64,000 nt of DNA from Streptomyces sp. NBC_01244 (lineage in GTDB: Bacteria > Actinomycetota > Actinomycetes > Streptomycetales > Streptomycetaceae). The notes under the pieces were generated by a model that made no database searches, was not told the DNA's origin, and saw nothing but the letters and a program-made list of their open reading frames with translations. Of this stretch, positions 16,170 to 24,028 are shown piece by piece (the stretch's first letter is position 1; each line of letters begins with the position of its first letter). Location: positions 868,001 through 932,000 of the forward strand of contig NZ_CP108488.1 of assembly GCF_035987325.1 (NCBI RefSeq), read 5' to 3'. The translations under genes and the position numbers were made by a program.

Positions 16170-16994
16170 CTACCGCGTCACGCCGGGAACCTGCGGCCGG
16201 CCGGCCGCGGGCGGGGCGAACGGATCCGCGTCCGGGGCGGGTGCGCGCCCGTCCGAGGCGGGTGCGCGCCCGTCCGAGGCGAGGTGGTAGACGGCGAAGG
16301 CCCGGTCGATGACGGGCATGGCGACGTTGCGGACCCTGATCCCGCCCGCCGTCATCCCGTGCTCGGTCCCGAGGTGGGCGTGGCCGTGGACGGCCAGGTC
16401 GGCGCCCTGCTCGTCCATCGCCTCGGCGAGCAGGTAGCTGCCGAGGAAGGGGTAGATCTCCCGCGGCTCGCCCGCCAGGGTGTCGGGTACGGGTGCGAAG
16501 TGCGTCAGCGCGATGCGCAGCGCGCAATCCGCTGCGCGGAGCTCGGCCAGTGCCCGCCCGAGGCCCTCCGCGCAGCTGCGGGTGTAGCGGATGAACGCCT
16601 TCATCTCGGGTTCGCCGAACTCGCTGCCGCTGCCCCCGGCGAAGCCGCCGCAGAAGCCTTTCGTCCCTGCCACGCCCACGGTCGTACCGGCGAGGCGCAG
16701 GGCGACCCCGTCGCCCTCCAGGACGTGGACGCCCGCCGCCCTCAGTTCCTGGGTGACCGCCTCCTGCTGGTCGCTCTGGTAGTCGTGGTTCCCGAGGACC
16801 GCGACGACGGGCACCGCCAGCCCGGCGACCTCCGCGGCCACGACCCGCGCCTCCACCGGGGTGCCGTGCCGGGTGAGGTCTCCGGCCAGCAGCAGTACGT
16901 CCGCGCAGGCGCCGAGGGTGTCGAAGGCGGGCCTCAGCAGCCCGGCGCTGTCCGGGCCGAGGTGGATGTCCCCGACGGCCGCCACGCGGATCAC
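16170..16994 (-). CDS. metallophosphoesterase
   Basis: This 274-residue calcineurin-like phosphoesterase has the full two-metal motif set: GDIHLG, GDLTRHG, GNHDYQ, THFAPVP and GHAHLG. The C-terminus carries a duplicated ASDGRAP and Pro-rich tail. The GTG start (16994) overlaps the stop of the upstream BON-like gene by four bases, so translation is coupled. It is the last gene of a three-gene operon. Its substrate (phosphodiester, nucleotide or protein) is unknown. Confidence 0.85.
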   Translation of the reverse strand: MIRVAAVGDIHLGPDSAGLLRPAFDTLGACADVLLLAGDLTRHGTPVEARVVAAEVAGLAVPVVAVLGNHDYQSDQQEAVTQELRAAGVHVLEGDGVALRLAGTTVGVAGTKGFCGGFAGGSGSEFGEPEMKAFIRYTRSCAEGLGRALAELRAADCALRIALTHFAPVPDTLAGEPREIYPFLGSYLLAEAMDEQGADLAVHGHAHLGTEHGMTAGGIRVRNVAMPVIDRAFAVYHLASDGRAPASDGRAPAPDADPFAPPAAGRPQVPGVTR

Positions 16995-17245
16995 GGCAGG
17001 TCCTCGGAATGGTCGGGCGGGCGGGTACGGCTCACGGTGAGGTCTTCGTACCAGTCGAGGCCGGTCAGCTCCTCCCCCGCGATGCGCAGGACGGCCGTCC
17101 TGCACTGCTCGTCGGGCACACGGCCGCGGACGACGGCGCGGGAGCCGTGCGTTTCCACGCGTACGCCCAGTTCGGCGGTGTCCTCGCGCGCCAGCCGGTC
17201 GCGCAGGTGCTCGATGCGGTACTCGGTGATCCCGGTGCCGGTCAC
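16991..17245 (-). CDS. BON-like domain protein
   Basis: This 84-residue protein has a predicted alpha-beta fold: LRDRLAREDTAELGVRVETH, then SRAVVRGRVPDEQCRTAVLRIA, then LDWYEDLTVSR. The pattern resembles a single BON domain. Unlike classical BON proteins it has no signal peptide. Its ATG overlaps the nucleotidyltransferase stop codon (ATGA) and its own stop overlaps the phosphoesterase start (GTGA). The tight packing suggests the three products work together. Confidence 0.65.
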   Translation of the reverse strand: MTGTGITEYRIEHLRDRLAREDTAELGVRVETHGSRAVVRGRVPDEQCRTAVLRIAGEELTGLDWYEDLTVSRTRPPDHSEDLP

Positions 17246-17922
17246 GTCGCTTCCTCGCTCTCATCGGGTCCCGCGGAGCGGCGGTCGATGACCTGGAGTC
17301 GCGCGAGCAGGTAGAGGAAGGCGTCCGAGAGCGGGGTGGCGCGGTGGTCACGGTCCAGCCGGTCCCAGTCGATCTGTTCGCGCAGCATGCGGGCCATGGG
17401 CAGCAGGTCGCCGAAGTCGCAGTAGTGCTCGCAGAGTGCGACGAGCCGGCTTTCCATGAGGTCGGTGGGCGAGAGGACCGGCATCCACACCGAGTCCACC
17501 GCCTTGACGCAGGCCCGTCCGAGCAACTCCGTACTGACCGGACGCCTTGCCAGCTCGAAGATGAGGTCGATCTCCTCCCCGCCCGAGCGGCCCTTGACCA
17601 GCCAGTCCTCGGGGGCCCGGCGCATGTCGATGCCGCCGCCCTCCAAGGCCTCGATCGCCGCGTCGGCGTCCTCGGGCCGGACGCAGAAGTCCGTGTCGTG
17701 CTGGAAGCGGGCCGGCAGGCCATGGGCGAAGGCGGCCACGCTGCCCGCGAGGGCGAAGGGCCTGCCCGTCTGTTTGAGCAGCGCCGCCACGTGCTTGGTG
17801 GTTTCCAGGATCGCTTGGGTGTGGTCCTCGGGCAGCGGAGCACCGGGCGGAGCCGGCGGGCTCAGTCCTCCGGGAGGGGACAGCGGACCCGCCGGATCCT
17901 CCGGGGTGGTCTTGAGCACCAT
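17242..17922 (-). CDS. nucleotidyltransferase family protein
   Basis: This 226-residue protein of the nucleotidyltransferase fold shows the G-S helix and D-x-D metal site: FALAGSVAAFAHGLPAR followed by HDTDFCVRPEDAD, and later EEIDLIFELA. The C-terminal half is helical (SRLVALCEHYCDFGDLLP). The first 28 residues are Pro-rich. It heads the three-gene operon with the BON-like and phosphoesterase genes. It could transfer a nucleotide to a small molecule or protein; no antibiotic-resistance assignment is justified. Confidence 0.75.
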   Translation of the reverse strand: MVLKTTPEDPAGPLSPPGGLSPPAPPGAPLPEDHTQAILETTKHVAALLKQTGRPFALAGSVAAFAHGLPARFQHDTDFCVRPEDADAAIEALEGGGIDMRRAPEDWLVKGRSGGEEIDLIFELARRPVSTELLGRACVKAVDSVWMPVLSPTDLMESRLVALCEHYCDFGDLLPMARMLREQIDWDRLDRDHRATPLSDAFLYLLARLQVIDRRSAGPDESEEAT

Positions 17923-18049
17923 GGCGCCTCACTCGACCGGGGACTACGGCACCTGGAGCATCTAACCGCCGTGGACCACCGCAAACCATCAGATACAGGC
18001 TGAAACGTGCGAGCCTGGCTGGCCGGCCCCTCCATCGAAAGGCCTCCCC

Positions 18050-18580
18050 GTGCACTTCACCCTCCGCAAGGACCTCGGACTGCTTTCCCTGCGCCTCGCG
18101 GCAGGCGGCGTTCTGATGGCACACGGCACGCAGAAGCTCTTCGGCTGGTTCGGCGGTGGCGGCATCGAGGGCACGGCCCGGGCGATGGAACACATGGGGT
18201 TCACACCGGGCAGGCGCAGCGCCATCGCCGCCGGGCTCGGCGAGGCGGGCGGCGGCGCCCTGCTCGCGCTGGGGCTCGCCACCCCCGCGGCGGGCGCGGC
18301 CGCGGCCGGTGCCATGGCAGGGGCCGTCTCGGTCCACGCTCCCGCCGGCTTCTTCGCCCAAGGAGGCGGCTTCGAGTACCCGGCCCTGCTCGGTACCGTC
18401 GCCGCCTGTCTCGGCGTCACCGGGCCGGGGCGCATCTCCCTGGACCACGTCAGCCGCCACCGGCTCGACCGTCCCGCCGTCATCGTGGTGGCGTTCGCCC
18501 TCAGCGCGGTCGCCGCCACCGTCGTCGTCAACCGGCGCGTCGCCGCGATGGAGGCCCCGGCCGGAGGCGACGAGGACTGA
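18050..18580 (+). CDS. DoxX family membrane protein
   Basis: This 176-residue DoxX-like protein has about four membrane helices, with the family start LSLRLAAGGVLMAHGTQKLFGWFGG and later GFEYPALLGTVAACL. Relatives participate in redox or thiol stress complexes in actinobacteria, but the role here is not shown. A GAAAGG ribosome site precedes the GTG start. Confidence 0.85.
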   Translation: MHFTLRKDLGLLSLRLAAGGVLMAHGTQKLFGWFGGGGIEGTARAMEHMGFTPGRRSAIAAGLGEAGGGALLALGLATPAAGAAAAGAMAGAVSVHAPAGFFAQGGGFEYPALLGTVAACLGVTGPGRISLDHVSRHRLDRPAVIVVAFALSAVAATVVVNRRVAAMEAPAGGDED

Positions 18581-18621
18581 TCCGGCCCGCCCGCGGCGGA
18601 CGGCCCGACGGCTCCGCTCCC

Positions 18622-19254
18622 TCAGATGTACATGTTCTTCTCGTCGTACGAGGGCCCGTAGTAGCGCTCCAGATCCTCCAGGGACTCCTGCGTGCGCTCC
18701 AGGCTCTTGGAGATCCTGGCCCTCGACGGAGCCGCCTCGGGGTTCCAGGTCTCCGGCTTCCACAGTGCGGATCGTACGAAGGCCCGGGAGCAGTGGAAGT
18801 AGACCTGTTCGACCTCCACGAGGAGGGCGAGCGTGGGGCGGTGCCCCTTGACGGTCAGGTCGTCGAAGAAGGGCGCCTCGCGCAGCAGCCGGGCCCGGCC
18901 GTTGACGCGCAGGGAGTCGCCGCGCCCCGGGATCAGGAAGAGCAGGCCGACGTGGGGGTTGGTGAGGACGTTGTGGTAACCGTCCGCCCTGCGGTTCCCG
19001 GGGCGGTCCGGGATCACGAGGGTGGTGTCGTCGAGGACCTTGGCGAAGCCGGGCGGGTCGCCCTTGGGCGAGACGTCGCAGGTGCCGTCGGCGGCGGAAG
19101 TGGAGATCAGGCAGAGCGGTGACCGGGCGAGCCACTGCCTGTGGTGGTCGTGGAGGGTCTGCCGCTCCTTGTCGAGGGCCACGGCGGAGGGTTCGCCGAG
19201 CAGTTCGCGCAGCTCCCGCTCGGTGCCGATCTCCTCGAACGCCCGTGTGTCCAC
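18622..19254 (-). CDS. pyridoxamine 5'-phosphate oxidase-like FMN-binding protein
   Basis: This 210-residue PPOX-fold protein resembles the MSMEG_1061-type flavin-binding family. Blocks seen are RSPLCLISTSAADGTCDVSPKGDPPGF, then IPDRPGNRRADGYHNVLTNPHVGLLFLIPGRGDSLRVNGRA, then VEVEQVYFHCSRAFVRSALW. Such proteins bind FMN or F420 and reduce unknown substrates. GTG 19254 is preferred because the longer frame to 19365 is poor coding sequence. It is divergent from the gene at 19559; the 304-bp spacer holds three 7-bp direct repeats of GCCACCC near 19359-19380 and no other recognised site. Confidence 0.8.
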   Translation of the reverse strand: MDTRAFEEIGTERELRELLGEPSAVALDKERQTLHDHHRQWLARSPLCLISTSAADGTCDVSPKGDPPGFAKVLDDTTLVIPDRPGNRRADGYHNVLTNPHVGLLFLIPGRGDSLRVNGRARLLREAPFFDDLTVKGHRPTLALLVEVEQVYFHCSRAFVRSALWKPETWNPEAAPSRARISKSLERTQESLEDLERYYGPSYDEKNMYI

Positions 19255-19558
19255 TGCCCGCCCCCGTCTTCCCGGGCGGCCGGTGCGCCGCCCCCTGCTG
19301 CGACTATGCCACGGGCGTCCGTGGCGGACGGTCGCTCCGCCGGCCCGGATGACCGGACCCGCCACCCGCCACCCGCCACCCGGACGGGGCCGACCGCTCG
19401 GGCGGCCCGCTCAGGCCGCCCGACCGGGCCACCCGAGCGGTCCCGATGGCCGGTCCCGAGACCGGAATCGAATCGAGAGGCGGAAACCCCTGTCTGACTC
19501 CGGCTCCGGATGGCAGGCTCTACTCCTCGAAGCGTCGTCCTGGGGGGGATCACACGTC

Positions 19559-21559
19559 ATGGAGCCGGGTACGGGCATGGGCCTGCGGGGCCGCAGCGGC
19601 ATCCTGTCGCTGGTCGACGCGTGCCTGAAGGAGAACCCGGCGGCCGAGCGGCCCCTGACCATGCTCCTCGGCCCGGCCGGCAGCGGCGCCAGCGAGGCGC
19701 ACAGCGCGCTCATGGAGCGCTTCGGGCCCGACTACCCGTTCGCCTTCGTCAACTTCGGCGGGGCCCAGTCCCTGCTGCCGCGCTACGCCCTCGGGCTCCT
19801 GGCCCGCCAGCTCGAGCGCAAGCTGCCCCGCTACGGCCGCTCCCACTTCCCGCTGCTCAGCCTCGGCCTGCTCGCCTCCGACCAGGAGCTGCGCATGCGC
19901 AACCTGGTGGAGGGCCGGCGCGCGGTGCAGCGCCAGCTCGACCGGTTCCAGGAAGAGAACGAGGCGCGGCACGGCGACTACCTGGCCGCCTTCTTCGAAG
20001 TGGGCATGGGCGCGGTCGGCATGCCCGAAGGCGCCTCCAGCGCCGCGCTCGCCCTCTTCCAGGACGCCTTGCGGCGCGGCCGCCGCACCGTGCCCGGCCT
20101 GCTCGGCGGCCGGCTGGGCAGCCGGCTCACGGCCGGGGCCCACTGGTACGGACGCCACCCCATGACCCGCAGCGCGGACCCCATGGAGGCTCTCGTGGAG
20201 CTCAACCTGTGGCGCCACGAAGGCGACGAGAACGAACAGGAGCGGCTCGACCTGGTCCTCTTCTCGGCCTTCCTGGAGGATCTCAGGCGCAACACCGCCC
20301 GCAATTTCATGCCCCGCTCCTACCTGCTCCTCCTGGACAACTCCCACACGGAGTACGGCCGCCACTTCCTGGACCTGTTACTGCGCTCCCGGCACGACCA
20401 GACCGTCGTCGCCGGGCACGCCAGTGATCCGCTGACCGTGGTCGCCAGCTCCAACCGCTGGCTGCCCCGCTGGGGTCCGGCCACCGGGGACTCCTGGCCC
20501 TGGCAACTGCGCGGCCCCGACCGGGCCTCCCTGGCCGACTGGCACGCCCACCGGCCGCCCCGCGACAGCGAGGACAGCTGGTGGTACCCGCTGCGCCTGC
20601 GCGACCTCAATCTGGACGAGGTGCGCATCCGGATAGAGCTCCAGCTCGGCGGGAACAGCGATCTGGCCCCGCTGACCCGTCTCACCCCCTTCGTGCACCG
20701 GCTCACCGGAGGGCTGCCGCGCGCCGTCCACCAGGTGCTCGACGTACTGCGCCAGGCCGGGACGCTCCCGGACTCGGGCCCCCAGCAGGACCGTTGGCTG
20801 CGCACCCTGCCCGACCGGCCGCTGCGCACCGGGGAGAACTCCGCCACCCTCGCCGACACCGCCCTCGGTCATCTCCTGCGCGATTTCGACGGAACCCAGC
20901 GCACGGCCCTGGCCGAATGCTCCGCCGCCCGGGACTTCTCCGTGGCCACCCGGCTGCTCAGCCCCGACGACTCCCTGTTCGGCGAGATCCGGGCGCGCTG
21001 GCTCCTGACCGGACCCGTCGCCATGGTCCCCGTACTCCACCCGTGGCTGCGCCGGCTGCTCCTGTGGCGGCTGGCCGCACGTCCCGAGGGGTGGGAGGCC
21101 GCGCACGAACTCCTCGCGGAGCACTACCGCGGCGAGGGCAAGCCGGTCCAGGAGATGTACCACCAGCTCGCCCGCGGGCGGACCGAGGAGGTCACCGCGC
21201 ACCTGACCCGACGGTTCACCGCCGTACCGGCCGCGCAGTGGATCTCCGAGTTCGACGCGATCACCTCCGCTCCGAACCGCCTCCCCGCGGGCAGCGGGCC
21301 GCTGGAGCTCCTCTCCGGGCTCGTCCCGCGCCGGCCCGGGCGGGTGATGGACACCGAGGCCGTGATCCACACGCTGGTGACCACCCGCTGGGTGTGGACC
21401 GATCCGCTGGCCGACCCCGCCATGCGGCTGGGGAATCTGATCGCCGACGGCTACACCCAGCTGTCCCAACTCCGGAGGAACGACATCGTGGCCCTGTTCA
21501 ACGAGGCCGAGCGGTACCGGCATTGGCGCGATCCCCAGACCGCGGGCTGGGAGGGCTGA
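19559..21559 (+). CDS. P-loop-like ATPase-domain protein of unknown function, TTA codon
   Basis: This 666-residue soluble protein begins with a nucleotide-loop-like stretch, MLLGPAGSGASEAH (residues ~34-47), but the Walker A lysine is absent. A possible Walker B, YLLLLDNSH, lies near residue 261. The rest is helical and Arg/Leu-rich, as in STAND or AAA-like signalling proteins. A TTA codon (codon 274) makes expression depend on bldA tRNA. The stop is four bases from the start of a membrane-anchored periplasmic-binding-fold gene, so the two form an operon. The start has GGGGGGG upstream. No domain was identified with confidence. Confidence 0.7.
   Translation: MEPGTGMGLRGRSGILSLVDACLKENPAAERPLTMLLGPAGSGASEAHSALMERFGPDYPFAFVNFGGAQSLLPRYALGLLARQLERKLPRYGRSHFPLLSLGLLASDQELRMRNLVEGRRAVQRQLDRFQEENEARHGDYLAAFFEVGMGAVGMPEGASSAALALFQDALRRGRRTVPGLLGGRLGSRLTAGAHWYGRHPMTRSADPMEALVELNLWRHEGDENEQERLDLVLFSAFLEDLRRNTARNFMPRSYLLLLDNSHTEYGRHFLDLLLRSRHDQTVVAGHASDPLTVVASSNRWLPRWGPATGDSWPWQLRGPDRASLADWHAHRPPRDSEDSWWYPLRLRDLNLDEVRIRIELQLGGNSDLAPLTRLTPFVHRLTGGLPRAVHQVLDVLRQAGTLPDSGPQQDRWLRTLPDRPLRTGENSATLADTALGHLLRDFDGTQRTALAECSAARDFSVATRLLSPDDSLFGEIRARWLLTGPVAMVPVLHPWLRRLLLWRLAARPEGWEAAHELLAEHYRGEGKPVQEMYHQLARGRTEEVTAHLTRRFTAVPAAQWISEFDAITSAPNRLPAGSGPLELLSGLVPRRPGRVMDTEAVIHTLVTTRWVWTDPLADPAMRLGNLIADGYTQLSQLRRNDIVALFNEAERYRHWRDPQTAGWEG
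20378..20380 (+). other. in-frame TTA leucine codon
   Basis: TTA is in frame as codon 274 of the gene at 19559. In Streptomyces TTA is read by the developmentally regulated bldA tRNA and is rare in vegetative genes. Confidence 0.85.
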
Positions 21560-21563
21560 GCAC

Positions 21564-23042
21564 GTGCCCAGACTCGAGTGGCCCCTGCACGTCGTACGCC
21601 GCGTCGCGCTGGCCACCGCGGCGGCCCTCACCCTCGTGGCGGCGCTCTGGCTGGGCGTGGGCTGGCTCCAGGAGCGCCAGGCCAGGTGCGCCGACGGGGT
21701 CGTCGAACAGGGACCGGACCACGAGTGCGTCGGCGTGAGCGACGGCTCCTACGTCTTCGCTCCGCACCTCGACGCCGTCAGCGCGAAGATCGAGGCGGAG
21801 AACCGCCGGGTCCTCGCCCATGCGGACAAGGACCCGTACGTCAGCGTCGCCTACTTCACCTCGTTCACCACCAGCGCCGCGGACAGCAACTCCGCCGAGG
21901 GCGTCCGGCACGAACTCCAGGGCGCGTACCTGGCCCAGTACCGGCACAACCAGGGCGACTTGGCCGCCACACCCAAGATCCGGCTGTTGATAGCCAATCC
22001 GGGCAGCAAGTCCGCGCACTGGAAGCACACCGTCGACGCGCTGATCGCCCGCAGGGACTCCCCGGACCGGCTCGTCGCGGTGGCGGGCCTCGGCCCCAGC
22101 ACCAACGAGAACCTCGCGGCCATCAAGCGATTCTCCGAGAACGGCATCGCCATGGTCGGCGCCACCATGACCGCCTCGGACATCAAGGACATCAACGGCT
22201 TCGTCCGGATCGCCCCCACCAACGAGGACCAGGCGTACGCGGGCGCCGGGTACCTGAAACGGCGCGGTGTGGCCACCGGCGTCGTCATCCAGGACGTGGC
22301 GGGGGGAGACCTCTACTCCTCCACCCTCGGCGACGCCTTCACCAAGGCGTTCCACGACGGCGGCGCGCACAAGCTCGTCACCGAGAGGATGACCTACGAT
22401 TCCTCCGTCAGCAGCGCCTGGCAGAACGAACTACGGTACATGCCAGGGCAGTTGTGTCAGCAGCGCCCACAGCTCGTCTACTTCGCGGGCCGCGGCCTGC
22501 ACCTGACCCGGTTCCTCGACGCGCTCGCCAACCGCAGCTGCACCGAGCAACAGTTCACCGTGTTCACCGGGGACGACACGACCAACCTGAGCCCCGAACA
22601 GCTCGCCCGAGCCGCCGAAACGGGCATCGAGGTGCTCTACACCGGCCTCGCCCACCCCGACATGAACCGCGCGGCGCCGCAGGCGGTGTCCGCACCCTCC
22701 GCGAAGAACTTCCAGCCGGGCGGACTGATGAACCAGTGGTTCCCGCAGGACCCCCGCGAGGACGGCGGGGCCCTGATGGGCCACGACGCGGTTCTCGCGG
22801 CGGCCCACGGCATCCAGATGGCCGCCCACTGGCAGGGACAGGTGGCCGGAGACGCGGTGGCCCGGATGTTCCACCAGATGGACGGCACCCAGCAGGTGGC
22901 CGGGGCCAGCGGATTCGTCTCCTTCCAGAACAACGGCAACCCGCGCAACAAGGCGGTCCCGATCCTGCGCCTCAACGCCAAGGGCCAGGTGGAGCTGGTC
23001 GAAGTCTCCGCGGCGGAGGGCAAGCCACCACAGGGACAGTGA
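21564..23042 (+). CDS. membrane-anchored periplasmic binding (type 1) fold protein
   Basis: This 492-residue protein starts with a hydrophobic anchor (residues ~12-32, RVALATAAALTLVAALWLGV). It continues with an extracellular domain like the branched-chain amino acid/ANF-receptor periplasmic binding proteins: VSVAYFTSFTTS, VAVAGLGPSTNENLAAIK, GIAMVGATMTASDI, FVRIAPTNEDQA, VVIQDVAGGDLYSSTLG and TVFTGDDTTNL. No lipobox is seen. GTG 21564 is four bases behind the preceding stop. No ABC permease or ATPase is nearby, so a sensory rather than transport role with the upstream protein is plausible (inference). Confidence 0.8.
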   Translation: MPRLEWPLHVVRRVALATAAALTLVAALWLGVGWLQERQARCADGVVEQGPDHECVGVSDGSYVFAPHLDAVSAKIEAENRRVLAHADKDPYVSVAYFTSFTTSAADSNSAEGVRHELQGAYLAQYRHNQGDLAATPKIRLLIANPGSKSAHWKHTVDALIARRDSPDRLVAVAGLGPSTNENLAAIKRFSENGIAMVGATMTASDIKDINGFVRIAPTNEDQAYAGAGYLKRRGVATGVVIQDVAGGDLYSSTLGDAFTKAFHDGGAHKLVTERMTYDSSVSSAWQNELRYMPGQLCQQRPQLVYFAGRGLHLTRFLDALANRSCTEQQFTVFTGDDTTNLSPEQLARAAETGIEVLYTGLAHPDMNRAAPQAVSAPSAKNFQPGGLMNQWFPQDPREDGGALMGHDAVLAAAHGIQMAAHWQGQVAGDAVARMFHQMDGTQQVAGASGFVSFQNNGNPRNKAVPILRLNAKGQVELVEVSAAEGKPPQGQ

Positions 23043-23201
23043 AGCGCCGGGCGGGGCAGGACGGGCCCGGTCCCGCCCTGTCGCCCTTAACCGCGCAGCC
23101 GCGATCGAAACCCTCGACCAGCCGACGAAGACATCACACTCGAGCGGAAAACGTGAGACGGAGCAAAGACGTTATCCGCTCGTTATAAACTCGAGGGTCG
23201 G

Positions 23202-23277
23202 GTGGAGATGTCCCCATATTTCACGAAACATCAGCCGCGTGGCGCGCGCTTTCGTGACCCCTGGAGGACGTCTCCAC
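23202..23277. promoter_or_regulatory. nested inverted repeats upstream of ectA
   Basis: An outer arm of 12 bp (23202-23213 against 23266-23277, 11 of 12 pairing) encloses an inner perfect 8-bp arm, TCACGAAA at 23221-23228 against 23250-23257. A TATAAA box at about 23184-23189 lies just upstream. The structure ends about 77 bp before the ectA start, within the presumed leader or promoter. It could be an operator or an RNA element. The rest of 23043-23353 shows two CTCGAG and two CGTTAT direct repeats. Confidence 0.6.
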
Positions 23278-23353
23278 CTATCACGATCGGCACCCTCCTC
23301 GTAACCCCTTGGGCCCGTGCAATCCGCTCCATCCCTGGGTAACTTCGGCCCGC

Positions 23354-23914
23354 ATGACTGCTCATGCAGAACTGGCCCATTACCGGAAGACCCCGCCGTC
23401 CACTCCGTCCACCTCGACCACCTCGACCACGCGCATCGACCGCCCCCGCCCCGGTGACGGCCGCCTCCTGTGGCGCCTCGCCCGCGATTCCAGGACTCTG
23501 GACCTCAACTCGGCCTACAGCTATCTCCTCTGGTGCCGTGACTTCGCCGGCACGTCCGCGGTGGCCCGCGACTCGTCCGGGCGCCCCGTCGGATTCGTCA
23601 GCGGATACCTGCGGCCCGACAGCCCCGAAACCCTGCTCGTCTGGCAGATCGCCGTCGACGAATCCGTCCGCGGCCTGGGCATCGCCGGGGCCCTGCTCGA
23701 CGGCCTCTCCGCCCGTGTGGCGGCGGAGCACGGACTGAGCTCCCTGGAGACCACCATCTCCCCCGGCAACCTCGCGTCGGAGCGGCTGTTCGCCTCGTAC
23801 GCCGCACGGCACGGCGCCACGCTCACGCGCAGCGTGCTGTTCGCCCCGGAGGAGTTCCCGGACCGCGGCTACGCCCCGGAGGTCCTGCACCGCATCGGGC
23901 CGCTCCACTTCTGA
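23354..23914 (+). CDS. ectA: L-2,4-diaminobutyrate acetyltransferase
   Basis: This GNAT-family enzyme acetylates L-2,4-diaminobutyrate at the gamma amino group, the second step of ectoine synthesis. Of its 186 residues, the block RDSRTLDLNSAYSYLLWCRDF is characteristic of EctA, and VDESVRGLGIAGALLDGL is the acetyl-CoA site. The first ~30 residues are a variable Ser/Thr/Pro-rich lead. No strong ribosome site precedes ATG 23354; a GTG 45 bp upstream is an alternative. First gene of ectABCD. Confidence 0.93.
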   Translation: MTAHAELAHYRKTPPSTPSTSTTSTTRIDRPRPGDGRLLWRLARDSRTLDLNSAYSYLLWCRDFAGTSAVARDSSGRPVGFVSGYLRPDSPETLLVWQIAVDESVRGLGIAGALLDGLSARVAAEHGLSSLETTISPGNLASERLFASYAARHGATLTRSVLFAPEEFPDRGYAPEVLHRIGPLHF

Positions 23915-24028
23915 TCCCGGTCCGGACATCTCGCGCCGGAAACCTCGCGCCGGATATCTCGGGCCGAACGCCTCGCGCCTCGCGCCGAGGCACCGTACAC
24001 ACCACCCCACGCTCATTGGAGAGTTCCC

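Noticed and set aside
19559..21559. Call of an active ATPase for the TTA-containing gene
   Set aside because: The Walker A-like loop lacks the invariant Lys and the Walker B is only suggestive, so ATP hydrolysis is not claimed.
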